Source: JACJWR01 sp964474045 (GTDB taxonomy: Bacteria > Actinomycetota > Actinomycetes > S36-B12 > UBA10799). Taken from it: DNA of 64,000 nt. The notes below the pieces were generated by a model, which saw nothing but the letters and a program-made list of their open reading frames with translations, did not search any database and was not told where the DNA came from. The stretch spans positions 62,001 through 126,000 of the forward strand of contig CAYYRC010000001.1 in the NCBI GenBank assembly GCA_964474045.1, read 5' to 3'. A program made the position numbers and the translations under genes. Shown here piece by piece: positions 18,158 to 26,328 of the stretch; positions within the stretch are counted from its first letter, which is position 1, and each line of letters begins with the position of its first letter.

Positions 18158-18690
18158 CGTCCGGGGCGCTCGGGCCGACGCCTGGTCCGGGGCCGACGCC
18201 TGCTCACGGGCCAGCGCCGCGGACCATCGATGTGACGGGTATGCGGGTGGCGCTGGAGGTGGCCGCTTCGGCCTTCGCCACGGGCGACGTCCCCGTGGGG
18301 GCGGCGGTGCTCGACTCTGCCGGTCGTGTGCTCGCCACGGCCGCCAATCGGCGTGAGGCCGATGGTGATCCGACGGCCCATGCCGAGGTCCTCGCGCTGC
18401 GCGCTGCCGCGGCCCAGCACGGCGACGGCTGGCGACTCACCGGATGCACCTTGGTGGTGACCCTGGAGCCCTGCACCATGTGCGCGGGGGCGGCAGTGCT
18501 GGCACGTGTGGACAGAATCGTGTTTGGTGCCGTGGATGATGCAGCCGGGGCCGTGGGTGGCCTCTGGGACGTCGTGCGGGATCGCCGGCTCAACCATCGG
18601 CCCGAAGTCGTGGCTGGTGTCTGCGCGCCGGAGGCGGGCGCCCTGCTGCGTGAGTTCTTCGCCGGCCGCCGGCCACCGCCGGCCGGGTGA
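18154..18690 (+). CDS. tadA: tRNA(adenine34) deaminase TadA
   Basis: 178 aa. A zinc-dependent deaminase that makes inosine at the wobble position of tRNA-Arg(ACG). The zinc site is complete: HAEV (His plus catalytic Glu) and PCTMCAGA (the two Cys). The N-terminus has a Pro/Gly-rich extension of about 25 residues, so translation may in fact begin near MRVALEVAA. Overlap with its partner gene suggests tight co-production. Confidence 0.88.
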   Translation: MTSGALGPTPGPGPTPAHGPAPRTIDVTGMRVALEVAASAFATGDVPVGAAVLDSAGRVLATAANRREADGDPTAHAEVLALRAAAAQHGDGWRLTGCTLVVTLEPCTMCAGAAVLARVDRIVFGAVDDAAGAVGGLWDVVRDRRLNHRPEVVAGVCAPEAGALLREFFAGRRPPPAG

Positions 18691-18752
18691 GCGGGCCTTT
18701 TCCGGGGCGTGGCCGACGGCTACGTTTGCCCTCTAGGCACAGGAGGGTGGGA

Positions 18753-21068
18753 ATGGGACCTGCGGACCTCCCCGCGCGCACCCGACGGAAGTCGCGCCGG
18801 CCGACGCTGGCGCGGATCGCCGCCGCCCTCCTCGTCTTCGCGAGCCTGCTGGCGGGCAGCTTCACATCGGCGACCGCTGCGGGCGCGGTGGGCCATGTGG
18901 ACGCGGTGGACGCGGTGGACGCCGCCAGCAGCGTCCACATCGTGGCGGCCGGCGACTTCGGCACCACCGCCGATGCCGGTGCCGTTCTCGACCGCATCGC
19001 CGACCTGGCGCCGGACGCCGCGTTCGCTGTCGGCGACCTGTCCTACAACAACGCCCCGGAGTCCGACTGGTGCGCCTTCGTCACCTCCCGCCTGGGCGCG
19101 GGGCTCCCGTTCGAGCTGCTCTCCGGCAACCACGAGAGCGATGGGCTCAACGGGTCGATCGGCGCCTTCACCTCCTGCCTGCCGAACAAGCTGGCGGGGC
19201 TCGTGGGCAGCTATGGCCGCGAGTACTACGTGGACCTCCCGGCCGGCAGGCCGGTCATGCGGGTCATCAACACCTCTGCGGGCCTGCACTTCCCAGATGG
19301 GACCTGGAACTATGCCAAAGGGGACGCGCACTACAACTGGGCCGCCACCGCGATCGACTCCGCCCGAGCCGCGGGCATCAGCTGGGTCATGGTCAACAAC
19401 CATTACCCGTGCTTGGGGGTGGCGGCCTACGCCTGCGTGATGCCGGCGGATTTCTACGGACTGTTGCAGGATCGGCGCGTGGATCTGGTGGTGGACGGTC
19501 ACGACCACACCTACATGCGCACCCACCAGCTCGCGGGATCGAACGTAGGGTGCCCGCGCATCCCCAGGGTGGGCTTCGACGCCGACTGCGTCGCGGACTC
19601 GGACAACTCCTACGTCGCCGGTCGGGGGACGGTGTTCGCCACAGTCGGCACTGGCGGCAGAGCCTTGCGTCAGATCAACCTGGCGGATCCCGATCTGCCG
19701 AACTTCGCCGCCTGGTCCGGGGCGAACGTGAATCCCAGCTACGGCGTGCTGGACCTGGTGGCCACCGAGCGCCAGCTGACTGCCAACTTCGAGGCCGCCG
19801 GGGCCGGCTCCTTCGCGGACTCGTTCACGATCACCCGACCCGTACGGCCGTCGCCCTCGGCAGCGTCGGTGTTCGTGCCCGTCGCGCCCACGAGAGTGTT
19901 GGACACGCGGCCGGCGCAGGGCGGCACGGGATCGCTTGCCCCCGCCGAGCAGCGGGTGATGTCGGTGGCCGCTGCGACGGCCCGAGGCGGCGGCGGGCCG
20001 GTAGTACCGCAAGGTGCGCTCGCAGTCGCCGTCAACCTGACCGTCCCCAACCCGCCCGCTCGGGGGCATCTGCGCGTCATGCCGGGCGACGCCGCCAGCC
20101 TTACCGACGCCTCGGCGGTCAACTTCCGCGCCGGGGAGTCCATCGCCAACGGGCAGACGGCCAGAATCGCAGCCGATCGCACCCTGAAGCTGTACAACGG
20201 GGCCGCTGCCGAGGTCGACGCCGTCGTGGACGTGACGGGGTACTTCCTGCCGGTGTCGGCGGCAACTGCGCCGCAACTGTCGGGTGGTCTTTTCACCGCC
20301 GTGGAGCCGGCGCGGGTCTATGACTCCGCCGCGGCCAGCGGTTTGACCCCACCTGGCGCGTCCACGCGGGTCGACCTCGCCGCGGCCGTTCCGCCGGGTG
20401 CGACGGCTGCCGCCTACAACCTCACCGTGGTGGGTCCTGCCGGCGCCGGCCACCTCCGGGTCCACCCGGCCGGCTCGCCCCTGCCGGCCACCTCAACGCT
20501 CAACTTCGCGGCGTGGGACCGCATCGCCAACGGTGGTTCGGTGCAGGTGGGGGCTGATCGGCGGCTGGAGGTCTACAACGCCTCGCAGGTGCCGGTGCGC
20601 TTCCTGGTCGACGTGACCGGTTACTACGGGAGCGCCACAGGCGGGGTGTTCCATGCCATCGATCCCACCCGGGTGCTCGACACAAGGTCGGTGAGCGGCG
20701 GTGGTGGTCCGCTGGCGGCAGCGGCCGAGGCGACGATCCCCGTGGGCGCGGCACAGAGCGACCCGACAGCGCCCGCGGTGCCTGCCGGCTCGGTGGCCGC
20801 CGAGTTCAACGCCACGGCGGTGCGGGCCGGCGGTGCGGGGCACCTGCGGATGTGGCCCGGCGGCCAACCCCGGCCCGGCACCTCGATGGTCAACTGGCCC
20901 AGGCCGGGCTACACCAGGGCGAACGCCGGCACGGTCGGGATTGGGCCCGGGCCCAACCCGACCGTGGACATCTACAACGGCACCGGCAGTGCGCTTGAGG
21001 TGCTGATCGACGTCAACGGCTTCTATCAGCCACACTCCCACGGGCCCCAGCCGGCCTTCAGCCAGTAG
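18753..21068 (+). CDS. Secreted metallophosphoesterase with three C-terminal VLDTR/GYF repeats
   Basis: 771 aa. An Arg-rich N-region and hydrophobic segment (residues about 22-45) form the export signal. The calcineurin-like catalytic domain (about 50-370) shows AAGDFG, AVGDLSYNN, LSGNHES, NNHYP and VVDGHDHTYMR. Residues about 390-760 hold three repeats of roughly 120-130 aa, each opening near 'RVLDTR' or 'RVYDS' and closing with VDVTGYF, VDVTGYY or IDVNGFYQP. ATG 18753 has AGGAGG 6 bp upstream. The last 43 bp overlap the convergent Rpf-like gene. Substrate unknown; the repeats probably mediate surface attachment. Confidence 0.85.
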   Translation: MGPADLPARTRRKSRRPTLARIAAALLVFASLLAGSFTSATAAGAVGHVDAVDAVDAASSVHIVAAGDFGTTADAGAVLDRIADLAPDAAFAVGDLSYNNAPESDWCAFVTSRLGAGLPFELLSGNHESDGLNGSIGAFTSCLPNKLAGLVGSYGREYYVDLPAGRPVMRVINTSAGLHFPDGTWNYAKGDAHYNWAATAIDSARAAGISWVMVNNHYPCLGVAAYACVMPADFYGLLQDRRVDLVVDGHDHTYMRTHQLAGSNVGCPRIPRVGFDADCVADSDNSYVAGRGTVFATVGTGGRALRQINLADPDLPNFAAWSGANVNPSYGVLDLVATERQLTANFEAAGAGSFADSFTITRPVRPSPSAASVFVPVAPTRVLDTRPAQGGTGSLAPAEQRVMSVAAATARGGGGPVVPQGALAVAVNLTVPNPPARGHLRVMPGDAASLTDASAVNFRAGESIANGQTARIAADRTLKLYNGAAAEVDAVVDVTGYFLPVSAATAPQLSGGLFTAVEPARVYDSAAASGLTPPGASTRVDLAAAVPPGATAAAYNLTVVGPAGAGHLRVHPAGSPLPATSTLNFAAWDRIANGGSVQVGADRRLEVYNASQVPVRFLVDVTGYYGSATGGVFHAIDPTRVLDTRSVSGGGGPLAAAAEATIPVGAAQSDPTAPAVPAGSVAAEFNATAVRAGGAGHLRMWPGGQPRPGTSMVNWPRPGYTRANAGTVGIGPGPNPTVDIYNGTGSALEVLIDVNGFYQPHSHGPQPAFSQ

Positions 21069-21706
21069 GTGTAGGCGACGAAGTCCTGTTGGGCCGGGGT
21101 GGCCTGGTGCGGGTAGTCGGCGAACTGCCCGCCGCCGTTGGCGTGCCAGCTGGGGTAGTCGAACTGCCAGGCGCCGTAGTAGCCGTTGCCGGTGTTCGTC
21201 GAGTAGTTGTTCGTGGACTCGCAGGACTTGACGGCCATGGACTTGGCGCTGCTGGCCCAGGCGGAGGCGTCCGCTGACCCGCCGGACGCGGAAGAACCCT
21301 GGGCCTCCGGAGCGGTGGGGGTGGTAGCGGCGGCTGTAGCGGCGTCCGCCTGAGCCTGCGCGGCGGCTGCGGCTGCGGCTGCGGCTGTGTCGGCCGCGGC
21401 CTTGGCGGCTGCGTCAGCCTGCGCCTTGGCCTGGGCAGCTGCGGCGGCCTTGGCCGCAGCTTCAGCCGCGGCCTGGCTGTCGCGATCGTCGTAGGCCTTG
21501 ACCATGGAGGTCTGGAAGGCGGCCGCGCTCGGGGAGGCTGCCACGGTGGCAACCGTTGCAGCGGCCCGCGGGACGACTGGTGTCGCCTGGGCAGAGCTGG
21601 CGCTGGCGAAGGCGCCCAGTCCCGCGACTGTGACCGTTGCGGTGATGGTTGCGGCAGCAGCTGGGATGGAAAGACCGGAGTGACGGACGTTGTTGAGCTT
21701 CGACAT
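21026..21706 (-). CDS. Rpf-like transglycosylase-domain secreted protein
   Basis: 226 aa. Signal peptide: hydrophobic segment at residues about 14-38, ending in QATP. Residues about 75-150 form an extremely Ala-rich, Lys/Gln/Asp-bearing helical linker. The C-terminal 70 residues match the resuscitation-promoting-factor/transglycosylase-like domain: VKSCESTNNYSTNTGNGYYG with the catalytic-type Glu after Cys, AWQFDYPSWHANGGG and a final WGPWECG. The two Cys probably form the family disulfide. Expected to cleave peptidoglycan at the cell surface. A long upstream spacer may carry leader RNA. Confidence 0.82.
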   Translation of the reverse strand: MSKLNNVRHSGLSIPAAAATITATVTVAGLGAFASASSAQATPVVPRAAATVATVAASPSAAAFQTSMVKAYDDRDSQAAAEAAAKAAAAAQAKAQADAAAKAAADTAAAAAAAAAQAQADAATAAATTPTAPEAQGSSASGGSADASAWASSAKSMAVKSCESTNNYSTNTGNGYYGAWQFDYPSWHANGGGQFADYPHQATPAQQDFVAYTYWLKAGWGPWECG

Positions 21707-22064
21707 CAGTGCGATTCCTCGTGCTGCCTCCCGGGAGTCCTGGGGCGCCGGGACGTCCTCGGACGTCCTCGCTGCGCCGCTGCGCGGCCTCGTGGGCCGG
21801 CGGACCCGGTACGCATTCGCTCGCTGTCAGCCCATCGGAGGCTGTGAGCGCGTCTGCGACTCGGCAGGTCGCCCGTCCCCCTGGGGGTCTGATTGCTGGC
21901 GACACTTCAAAGTTAGCCTGCTGCAAGCGCCAACGCGGGGGCGTTTCTGTGCCCCTGGCCACCCAATCCTTAAAGGAATAGTAAAGTTGCGTTTGTCAAG
22001 CACGCTACTCCGCTAGGTGGCGTGTCTGGCTCAAGTCGTCACGCTTCGTACCCGATTCTCGTGC
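21707..22064. other. 358-bp divergent spacer between Rpf-like gene and pseudopilin gene
   Basis: No coding signal. On the minus strand TTGACA (complement of 21994-21999) is a plausible -35, and the T-rich, lower-GC stretch around 21960-21990 fits a promoter. This would give the Rpf-like mRNA a leader of roughly 250 nt. That leader contains G-tracts and small inverted repeats (CCCCCAGGGGG at about 21877-21888; GGACGTCC twice at about 21751-21770). Rpf genes in actinobacteria often carry a ydaO-type c-di-AMP riboswitch here, but I could not match its core. Confidence 0.4.
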
Positions 22065-22553
22065 ATGATCGCCCGCATGCGCAGCAAACGCACGGCGTGC
22101 GGCTCCGAGGCCGGCTTCACGCTGGTGGAGCTGCTGGTCGTCGTGCTCATCCTGGGCATCCTGGCGTCGATCTCGATCTCGGTCTACATCGCGCAGGCGC
22201 GCAAGGCCCACCGGGCGCAGGCGATCCAGGACGGTCAGACCGTCGTCTACGAGCTCAGCGACGTCTTCGGCGACTACACCTCCCTGGGCAGCCAGGTGGG
22301 CTCGCTGACGCAGGTAGCGGGAACGAGCACGCTGGTGGTGGGTGACCTGGAAGACGCCGTGGGGCCGTCACCCGACGGGCCGGGGGCGATCGACGTCAAG
22401 GAGCTTTCCGACGGAAGCGTCGTCATCGGATCCACCCGGCCCGGTTCCGTGCACTGGTGCGCGGAAGTGAGTGTGCAGGACCAGAAGGCAGTGATCGACG
22501 AGCACGGATTCAACCCGGCGGCGCAGGCGTGCATCGCCGGCAACGCCTCCTGA
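22065..22553 (+). CDS. Type II secretion/type IV pilin-like prepilin
   Basis: 162 aa. The prepilin signature sits near residue 15: GSEAGFTLVELLVVVLILG. It has the peptidase cleavage site after Gly, Phe+1, Glu+5 and a hydrophobic helix, followed by an alpha-helix (SVYIAQARKAHRAQAIQ) and a variable globular C-terminus with a Cys pair near the end. No other pilus genes are in the window, so it is an orphan pseudopilin processed by a peptidase elsewhere. ATG 22065 or 22077 may be the start. Confidence 0.75.
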   Translation: MIARMRSKRTACGSEAGFTLVELLVVVLILGILASISISVYIAQARKAHRAQAIQDGQTVVYELSDVFGDYTSLGSQVGSLTQVAGTSTLVVGDLEDAVGPSPDGPGAIDVKELSDGSVVIGSTRPGSVHWCAEVSVQDQKAVIDEHGFNPAAQACIAGNAS

Positions 22554-22567
22554 CAGCGCTCCCCTAA

Positions 22568-22641
22568 GCGCGTTTGCGCCACTTGCGGGCGCTCGCGCCC
22601 GGCATAGCCGGCGCAGAGAGCCCCAAGTGGCGCAAACGCGC
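22568..22641. repeat. REP-like nested palindrome, copy A
   Basis: A perfect 18-bp inverted repeat, GCGCGTTTGCGCCACTTG (22568-22585) with CAAGTGGCGCAAACGCGC (22624-22641). The 38-nt interior itself folds (GGGCGC-TC-GCGCCC, then GGCATAGCC). It lies in the spacer between two convergent genes and could terminate transcription. Related elements occur at 44257-44320 and 54300-54361. Confidence 0.85.
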
Positions 22642-22668
22642 CTGGGTTGGGCGGAGGGGGATCGTGCC

Positions 22669-23802
22669 CTAGCTGCTGCTGGCCGCGGCTGGGGCAGCTG
22701 CCGGGGCGGGCTCCTGCGCGGAGGCCGGCTCCGGGGCGGGCTTGCCGCCGCGGCGGGCGAAGACCAGTGCGGCGATCGCGGCAACGGCAAGCGTCACCGT
22801 CAACCAGGCACCGCCAGCAGGGCTGAGCGCCACCAGCACGACGAAGATGCCGATGACGAGCAACGCGGCCGGGCGGCGCGCCAGCAGACGGCCGAATGTC
22901 TCGCCCGGCACATCGTGGAAGGCGTCGAGAGCGGCCGAGACCAGTGCTGCCAGCACCACGACCGCCACGAAGGCGACCAAGCCAGCGAAGAGCCCGCCAC
23001 CCCAGCCTGGGGCGAAGGAGATGTAACCGGTCACGGTGGTCATCACCAGGGACGGGAACTGCAGCGACCCGCCGGCCACCCAGATCACGCCGATGAGGCC
23101 CAGGGTGCCGATGATCACCGCGATGATGGCGCCGCGGGTGTTGACCTTGGTCCCGGCCGACCCGCCGAGGCCCGGGAAGGCCGCGGCCACCAGCAGGATC
23201 ACGAGGAGGCTCACCACGCCGCCGGCAAGCCCGGGGCCGGGCACTGCGGCGATGGGGTCGAGGCTGCGCGCGGGGGTACCCGCGAGCACCCCGCCGATCA
23301 GGATCAGGACCCCGAAGACGATCGTGATGATCATCGCCGTCCGGGCCAGTCCCACCCGGGCCCCGCGGAAGGCTGCCGCGACCACGGCGCCGGCCATCAG
23401 GGCGATGGCTAGCAGCGGCTGGTTGACCCGGGTGGCCGGCAGCAGCGAGGCGATGATCCCCACGAACCAGGCGAGTGCCATGGCCCCGACGATCACCGCG
23501 AGCGCGGCCTTGGCGACGGCGGCGCCGGCGGCGGCGCCCCAGCGCCCGCTGTCAGCCTCCGGCGCCGAACCTGCGAGCTTGGCGTTGAGCAGCACCCCGA
23601 CGATCACGGCGATGCCGATGCCCAGGGCCCACAGCGTCGTGCCGCCGCGGGACATGATGTAGGCGCCGCCGGCGATGAGCAGCGGCCAGACGGCGATGAA
23701 GCTACGGCCCGGGGTGCTGCGGGCGCCCATGGCCCCCGTGACGGCCGCGAGCGCGACGAGGGCGATTGCTATGGCGACTGCCACGATTCCGGTCATGGTC
23801 AC
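22669..23802 (-). CDS. Polytopic membrane protein of unknown function
   Basis: 377 aa with about ten hydrophobic segments spread along residues 1-350 and a Pro/Ala/Glu-rich cytoplasmic tail (KPAPEPASAQEPAP...). No transporter motif was recognised. GTG 23802 overlaps the lipase stop as GTGA, so the two are translationally coupled and may act together at the membrane. An internal ATG at 23796 is an alternative start. Confidence 0.6.
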   Translation of the reverse strand: MTMTGIVAVAIAIALVALAAVTGAMGARSTPGRSFIAVWPLLIAGGAYIMSRGGTTLWALGIGIAVIVGVLLNAKLAGSAPEADSGRWGAAAGAAVAKAALAVIVGAMALAWFVGIIASLLPATRVNQPLLAIALMAGAVVAAAFRGARVGLARTAMIITIVFGVLILIGGVLAGTPARSLDPIAAVPGPGLAGGVVSLLVILLVAAAFPGLGGSAGTKVNTRGAIIAVIIGTLGLIGVIWVAGGSLQFPSLVMTTVTGYISFAPGWGGGLFAGLVAFVAVVVLAALVSAALDAFHDVPGETFGRLLARRPAALLVIGIFVVLVALSPAGGAWLTVTLAVAAIAALVFARRGGKPAPEPASAQEPAPAAAPAAASSS

Positions 23803-25082
23803 ATCCCCTGACAGTTGGACGGCGCGGGCTTGTTGGCGAAACGGTCCCGCAGCCAGTCGGTGTACGTCTCGGCTGAGGCGAACACCGAGGACCGGTGGGT
23901 GTCGTTCTTGAACTGCTGGTACTCGGCGGTGGATCCGTAGGCGCACTCCAGCTGGAACATGCCCTTCGTCACCTGTGGGACGATGCCCGTGTCCTTCATT
24001 CCCTGCAGCAGCAGCACGGGGACCGGCGACTTACGCGTGATGGGCTGGTTCTCCGCAGCCACCTGGATCAGCTCGGGCGGCAGGTCCTGGCGGAAGTAGT
24101 CGGTGAACGGTGCGGTCATCTGCTGGACCACCTGGCCCTGACACTGCTTGGCGTAGGTCGGCACCTCGGCGGCGCCCTTCTCCGTCACCCAGGAGCTGAA
24201 CGGCAGCAGTTCCGGGTAGGTCGCCGACCAACTGGACGACAGGTAGGTGATGTACCCGTTGCGCGGCCCGCCGCTCTTGGAGCCGGTGTCGGCCACGATG
24301 GCCTTGACCGCGGCCGGCACCGGCGGGACGCCGCCGGGGGCGATCGACACCGAGCCGCGCAGCGACAACTCGGGCGCGTACTCGTTGGCCATGTCGGCGC
24401 CGACGAGCGTCACGTAGGCGCCCTCGGAGTGCCCGATCATCGCCAGGTTGTTGGCGTCGATGACGGCTGGGTCGAACCGGGTGGCCGCGCGCAGGCTGTC
24501 CAGCACGTCGTAGCCCTGCTTGCGCAGCAGGTAGGTCGGCGTGCCGGGCGCGCCCATGCCCTCGTAGTCGGTGACGACGACTGCCATCCCGGACTGCACC
24601 AGCTGGGCGCCCAGGAAGTTCCAGTACTCGAAACCGGTGGTGCCGGGGGTGAACGGGGCCTGGCTCATGCCGCACTGAGGGTCCAGCCCGGTGGTGCCGT
24701 GCGCGATCGCTACGACCGGGAAGCCCGTCGTGGTGGGACGGTCGGGCATCGCAATGTAGGCCGTGATGGCCAGCGGCTCGCCGGCGTTGTTCTGGCTCAT
24801 GTACATGATCCGTGACGCCTTGACGCCCTTGGGCGCACCGTCGATGGCCTCGGACTTGAGGATCGTCCCGGCCGACACGTGCGGCAGCGGGCTCGGCGGG
24901 TTGTAGAAGTCTGTCACCGGCGAGTTGACGACCCCGTCGAATTCGCTGGTCAGGCCCAGCGCGGGGTTCCCGGGAACGTTGCGGTCGGTCAGCTGATCGG
25001 TCGTGGCCAGCAGCAGCGCCGCGATGAGCGCGCAGCCCAGCACGACTGCCACCACCGAGACGATGCGTGCGCGTGGAGTCAT
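23799..25082 (-). CDS. Secreted lipase/alpha-beta hydrolase (LIP family-like)
   Basis: 427 aa. An N-terminal signal/anchor helix (IVSVVAVVLGCALIAALLLA). The alpha/beta-hydrolase core includes VVAIAHGTTGLDPQCG (oxyanion region), the nucleophile elbow MIGHSEGAYV, and LLLQGMKDTGIVP (acid region, Asp). HRSSVFAS is a candidate catalytic His. The pattern fits secretory lipases, with a conserved late Cys. It would act outside the cell on esters or lipids. Confidence 0.75.
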   Translation of the reverse strand: MTPRARIVSVVAVVLGCALIAALLLATTDQLTDRNVPGNPALGLTSEFDGVVNSPVTDFYNPPSPLPHVSAGTILKSEAIDGAPKGVKASRIMYMSQNNAGEPLAITAYIAMPDRPTTTGFPVVAIAHGTTGLDPQCGMSQAPFTPGTTGFEYWNFLGAQLVQSGMAVVVTDYEGMGAPGTPTYLLRKQGYDVLDSLRAATRFDPAVIDANNLAMIGHSEGAYVTLVGADMANEYAPELSLRGSVSIAPGGVPPVPAAVKAIVADTGSKSGGPRNGYITYLSSSWSATYPELLPFSSWVTEKGAAEVPTYAKQCQGQVVQQMTAPFTDYFRQDLPPELIQVAAENQPITRKSPVPVLLLQGMKDTGIVPQVTKGMFQLECAYGSTAEYQQFKNDTHRSSVFASAETYTDWLRDRFANKPAPSNCQGM

Positions 25083-25193
25083 GCGGGGCAGTATTGCCCC
25101 GATGCGTCGGCCGAGTCGCGCTGAAGCCTTAGCGAATTGGCGCGACTCGCCAGGGGGCGCCTCGGCCCGCAGGTTTCCACTAGTGGTACGTTA

Positions 25194-25256
25194 GGTGAAC
25201 GAAAAGTGAACAGACGGCGGACAACCGTTCACCGTCACCAATCTTAGGAGGTTCAC
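25194..25256 (+). promoter_or_regulatory. Repeat-rich leader of the 35-aa ORF
   Basis: GGTGAAC (25194-25200) and GTGAAC (25206-25211) are direct repeats. GTTCACC (25227-25233) and GTTCAC (25251-25256) are their inverse complements. The last copy starts at the final base of the AGGAGG ribosome site (25246-25251). Two mutually exclusive hairpins are possible, one of which would hide the ribosome site. Alternatively the repeats are an operator. A separate 10-bp palindrome, CCACTAGTGG, lies at 25177-25186. Confidence 0.5.
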
Positions 25257-25259
25257 ATC

Positions 25260-25367
25260 GTGAAGAGCATCAAGGACTACGCAGTGACCCTGCTCGCCGC
25301 CGACCGTGCCCCGCGCGTCTACTGGGCCGAGGTCGTCCCGACCGAGACCGAGTTCACCAAGTCGTAG
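25260..25367 (+). CDS. 35-aa ORF of unknown function
   Basis: GTG start with a perfect AGGAGG 8 bp upstream. The peptide begins VKSIKDYAVTLLAADR, has the centre APRVYWAEVV and ends PTETEFTKS. It is amphipathic, charged and has no signal peptide or Cys. It stands alone: the downstream gene is on the other strand, so it is not a leader peptide for it. A strong hairpin follows 10 bp after the stop. The RBS, terminator and structured leader together argue that it is expressed. No family recognised. Confidence 0.6.
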   Translation: MKSIKDYAVTLLAADRAPRVYWAEVVPTETEFTKS

Positions 25368-25377
25368 GAGGGGTCAA

Positions 25378-25397
25378 CCCCCGCCGAGCAGCGGGGG
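25378..25397. terminator. GC-rich hairpin terminator
   Basis: CCCCCGC (25378-25384), a 6-nt loop, then GCGGGGG (25391-25397). It stands between the 35-aa ORF and the end of the convergent ABC permease gene, so it may serve both strands. No T-run follows. Confidence 0.6.
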
Positions 25398-25401
25398 CCG
25401 G

Positions 25402-26328
25402 CTAGCTGCGACCGGCAGGAGCCAGCCCCCGCTGCCGCAGAACGTGCCGCTCCAGCGGCGCGAAGACGCACAGCTCGACCATGATCCCGACGACCAGGAT
25501 CATGATGATGGTGGTCATCACCAAGGACATGTCCGACAGCTCGCGCCCCTGATCCAGGAGTTGGCCGAGTCCCAAGCCGAGGGCCGGCGAAAACGCGATG
25601 AGCTCCGCAGCCATCAACGAGCGCCAGGCGAAGGCCCAGCCCTGCCGCAGGCCTCCCAGGTACCCGGGCAGGGCCGCGGGCAGCACGATGTAGCGGATCG
25701 CGGCGAGCCCCTCGGCACCCAGCACCCGACCCGCCCGCAGCAGCAACGGTGGGATCTGGCCGATGCCGCCGACCAGCCCGTTGGCGATCGACGGTGTGGC
25801 GCCCAGCACCACCACGAACAGCATGGCCTCGGTGCTGATGCCGAACCACAGGATCGCCGCGGGTACCCAGGCCACCGAGGGCAGCACCATCAGCCCCGTG
25901 ACGATCGGGCCGAGGGCGGACTTCACAAGCGTGAAGCGCGCCAGCAAGAGCCCCAGGATGGTTCCCAGGACCAGCGAGATGGCGAAGCCCACGAAGGCCC
26001 GCAGCAGGCTGTTCCCGACCGCGGTGGCCGCCTCGCCGCTGCTCAGCGACCCGGTGAACGTCGTCCAGACGTCGGCGGGTGAGGGGAGCAGGTACTGCGG
26101 CTGCAGCTTGAGCGCCACCACGATCCACCAGGTCAGGATCAGCAGGGCGATAGCCGCCGCGGGCGGCACCAGGCTTCGCAGGATGCTGCGACCGTTCCAA
26201 CTGCTCGGCGCCGGCGGCGCGTCGAGAGCGTCCAGGCCCGCGTTCAGGCTGGCGAGCTCGTCCGCGGGGCCATCCTCGGCCAGGCCGGTGGGGGCCGGTG
26301 CCGATGCTCGGGGGCCGCTAGCCGGCAT
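25402..26328 (-). CDS. ABC transporter permease (SsuC/TauC/NrtB type)
   Basis: 308 aa with six transmembrane helices. Typical of the family: PSPADVWTTF, the EAA-like loop ILGAEGLAAIRYIVLPAALPG, and GWAFAWRSLMAAELI. A charged N-terminal extension of about 45 residues precedes the first helix. It overlaps the ATPase gene by 11 bp. Substrate class: sulfonate, taurine, nitrate or bicarbonate, not resolved by the sequence. Confidence 0.85.
   Translation of the reverse strand: MPASGPRASAPAPTGLAEDGPADELASLNAGLDALDAPPAPSSWNGRSILRSLVPPAAAIALLILTWWIVVALKLQPQYLLPSPADVWTTFTGSLSSGEAATAVGNSLLRAFVGFAISLVLGTILGLLLARFTLVKSALGPIVTGLMVLPSVAWVPAAILWFGISTEAMLFVVVLGATPSIANGLVGGIGQIPPLLLRAGRVLGAEGLAAIRYIVLPAALPGYLGGLRQGWAFAWRSLMAAELIAFSPALGLGLGQLLDQGRELSDMSLVMTTIIMILVVGIMVELCVFAPLERHVLRQRGLAPAGRS

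Noticed and set aside
21707..22000. Confident ydaO riboswitch call
   Set aside because: Position fits, but the conserved core strings and pairing could not be located by eye; left as a hypothesis.
22568..22641. Palindromes as insertion-sequence ends or CRISPR-type repeats
   Set aside because: No transposase, target duplications or regular spacing; copies are solitary and kilobases apart.
25260..25367. 35-aa ORF as a leader peptide attenuating the neighbouring permease
   Set aside because: The permease is on the opposite strand and convergent, so no cis attenuation is possible.
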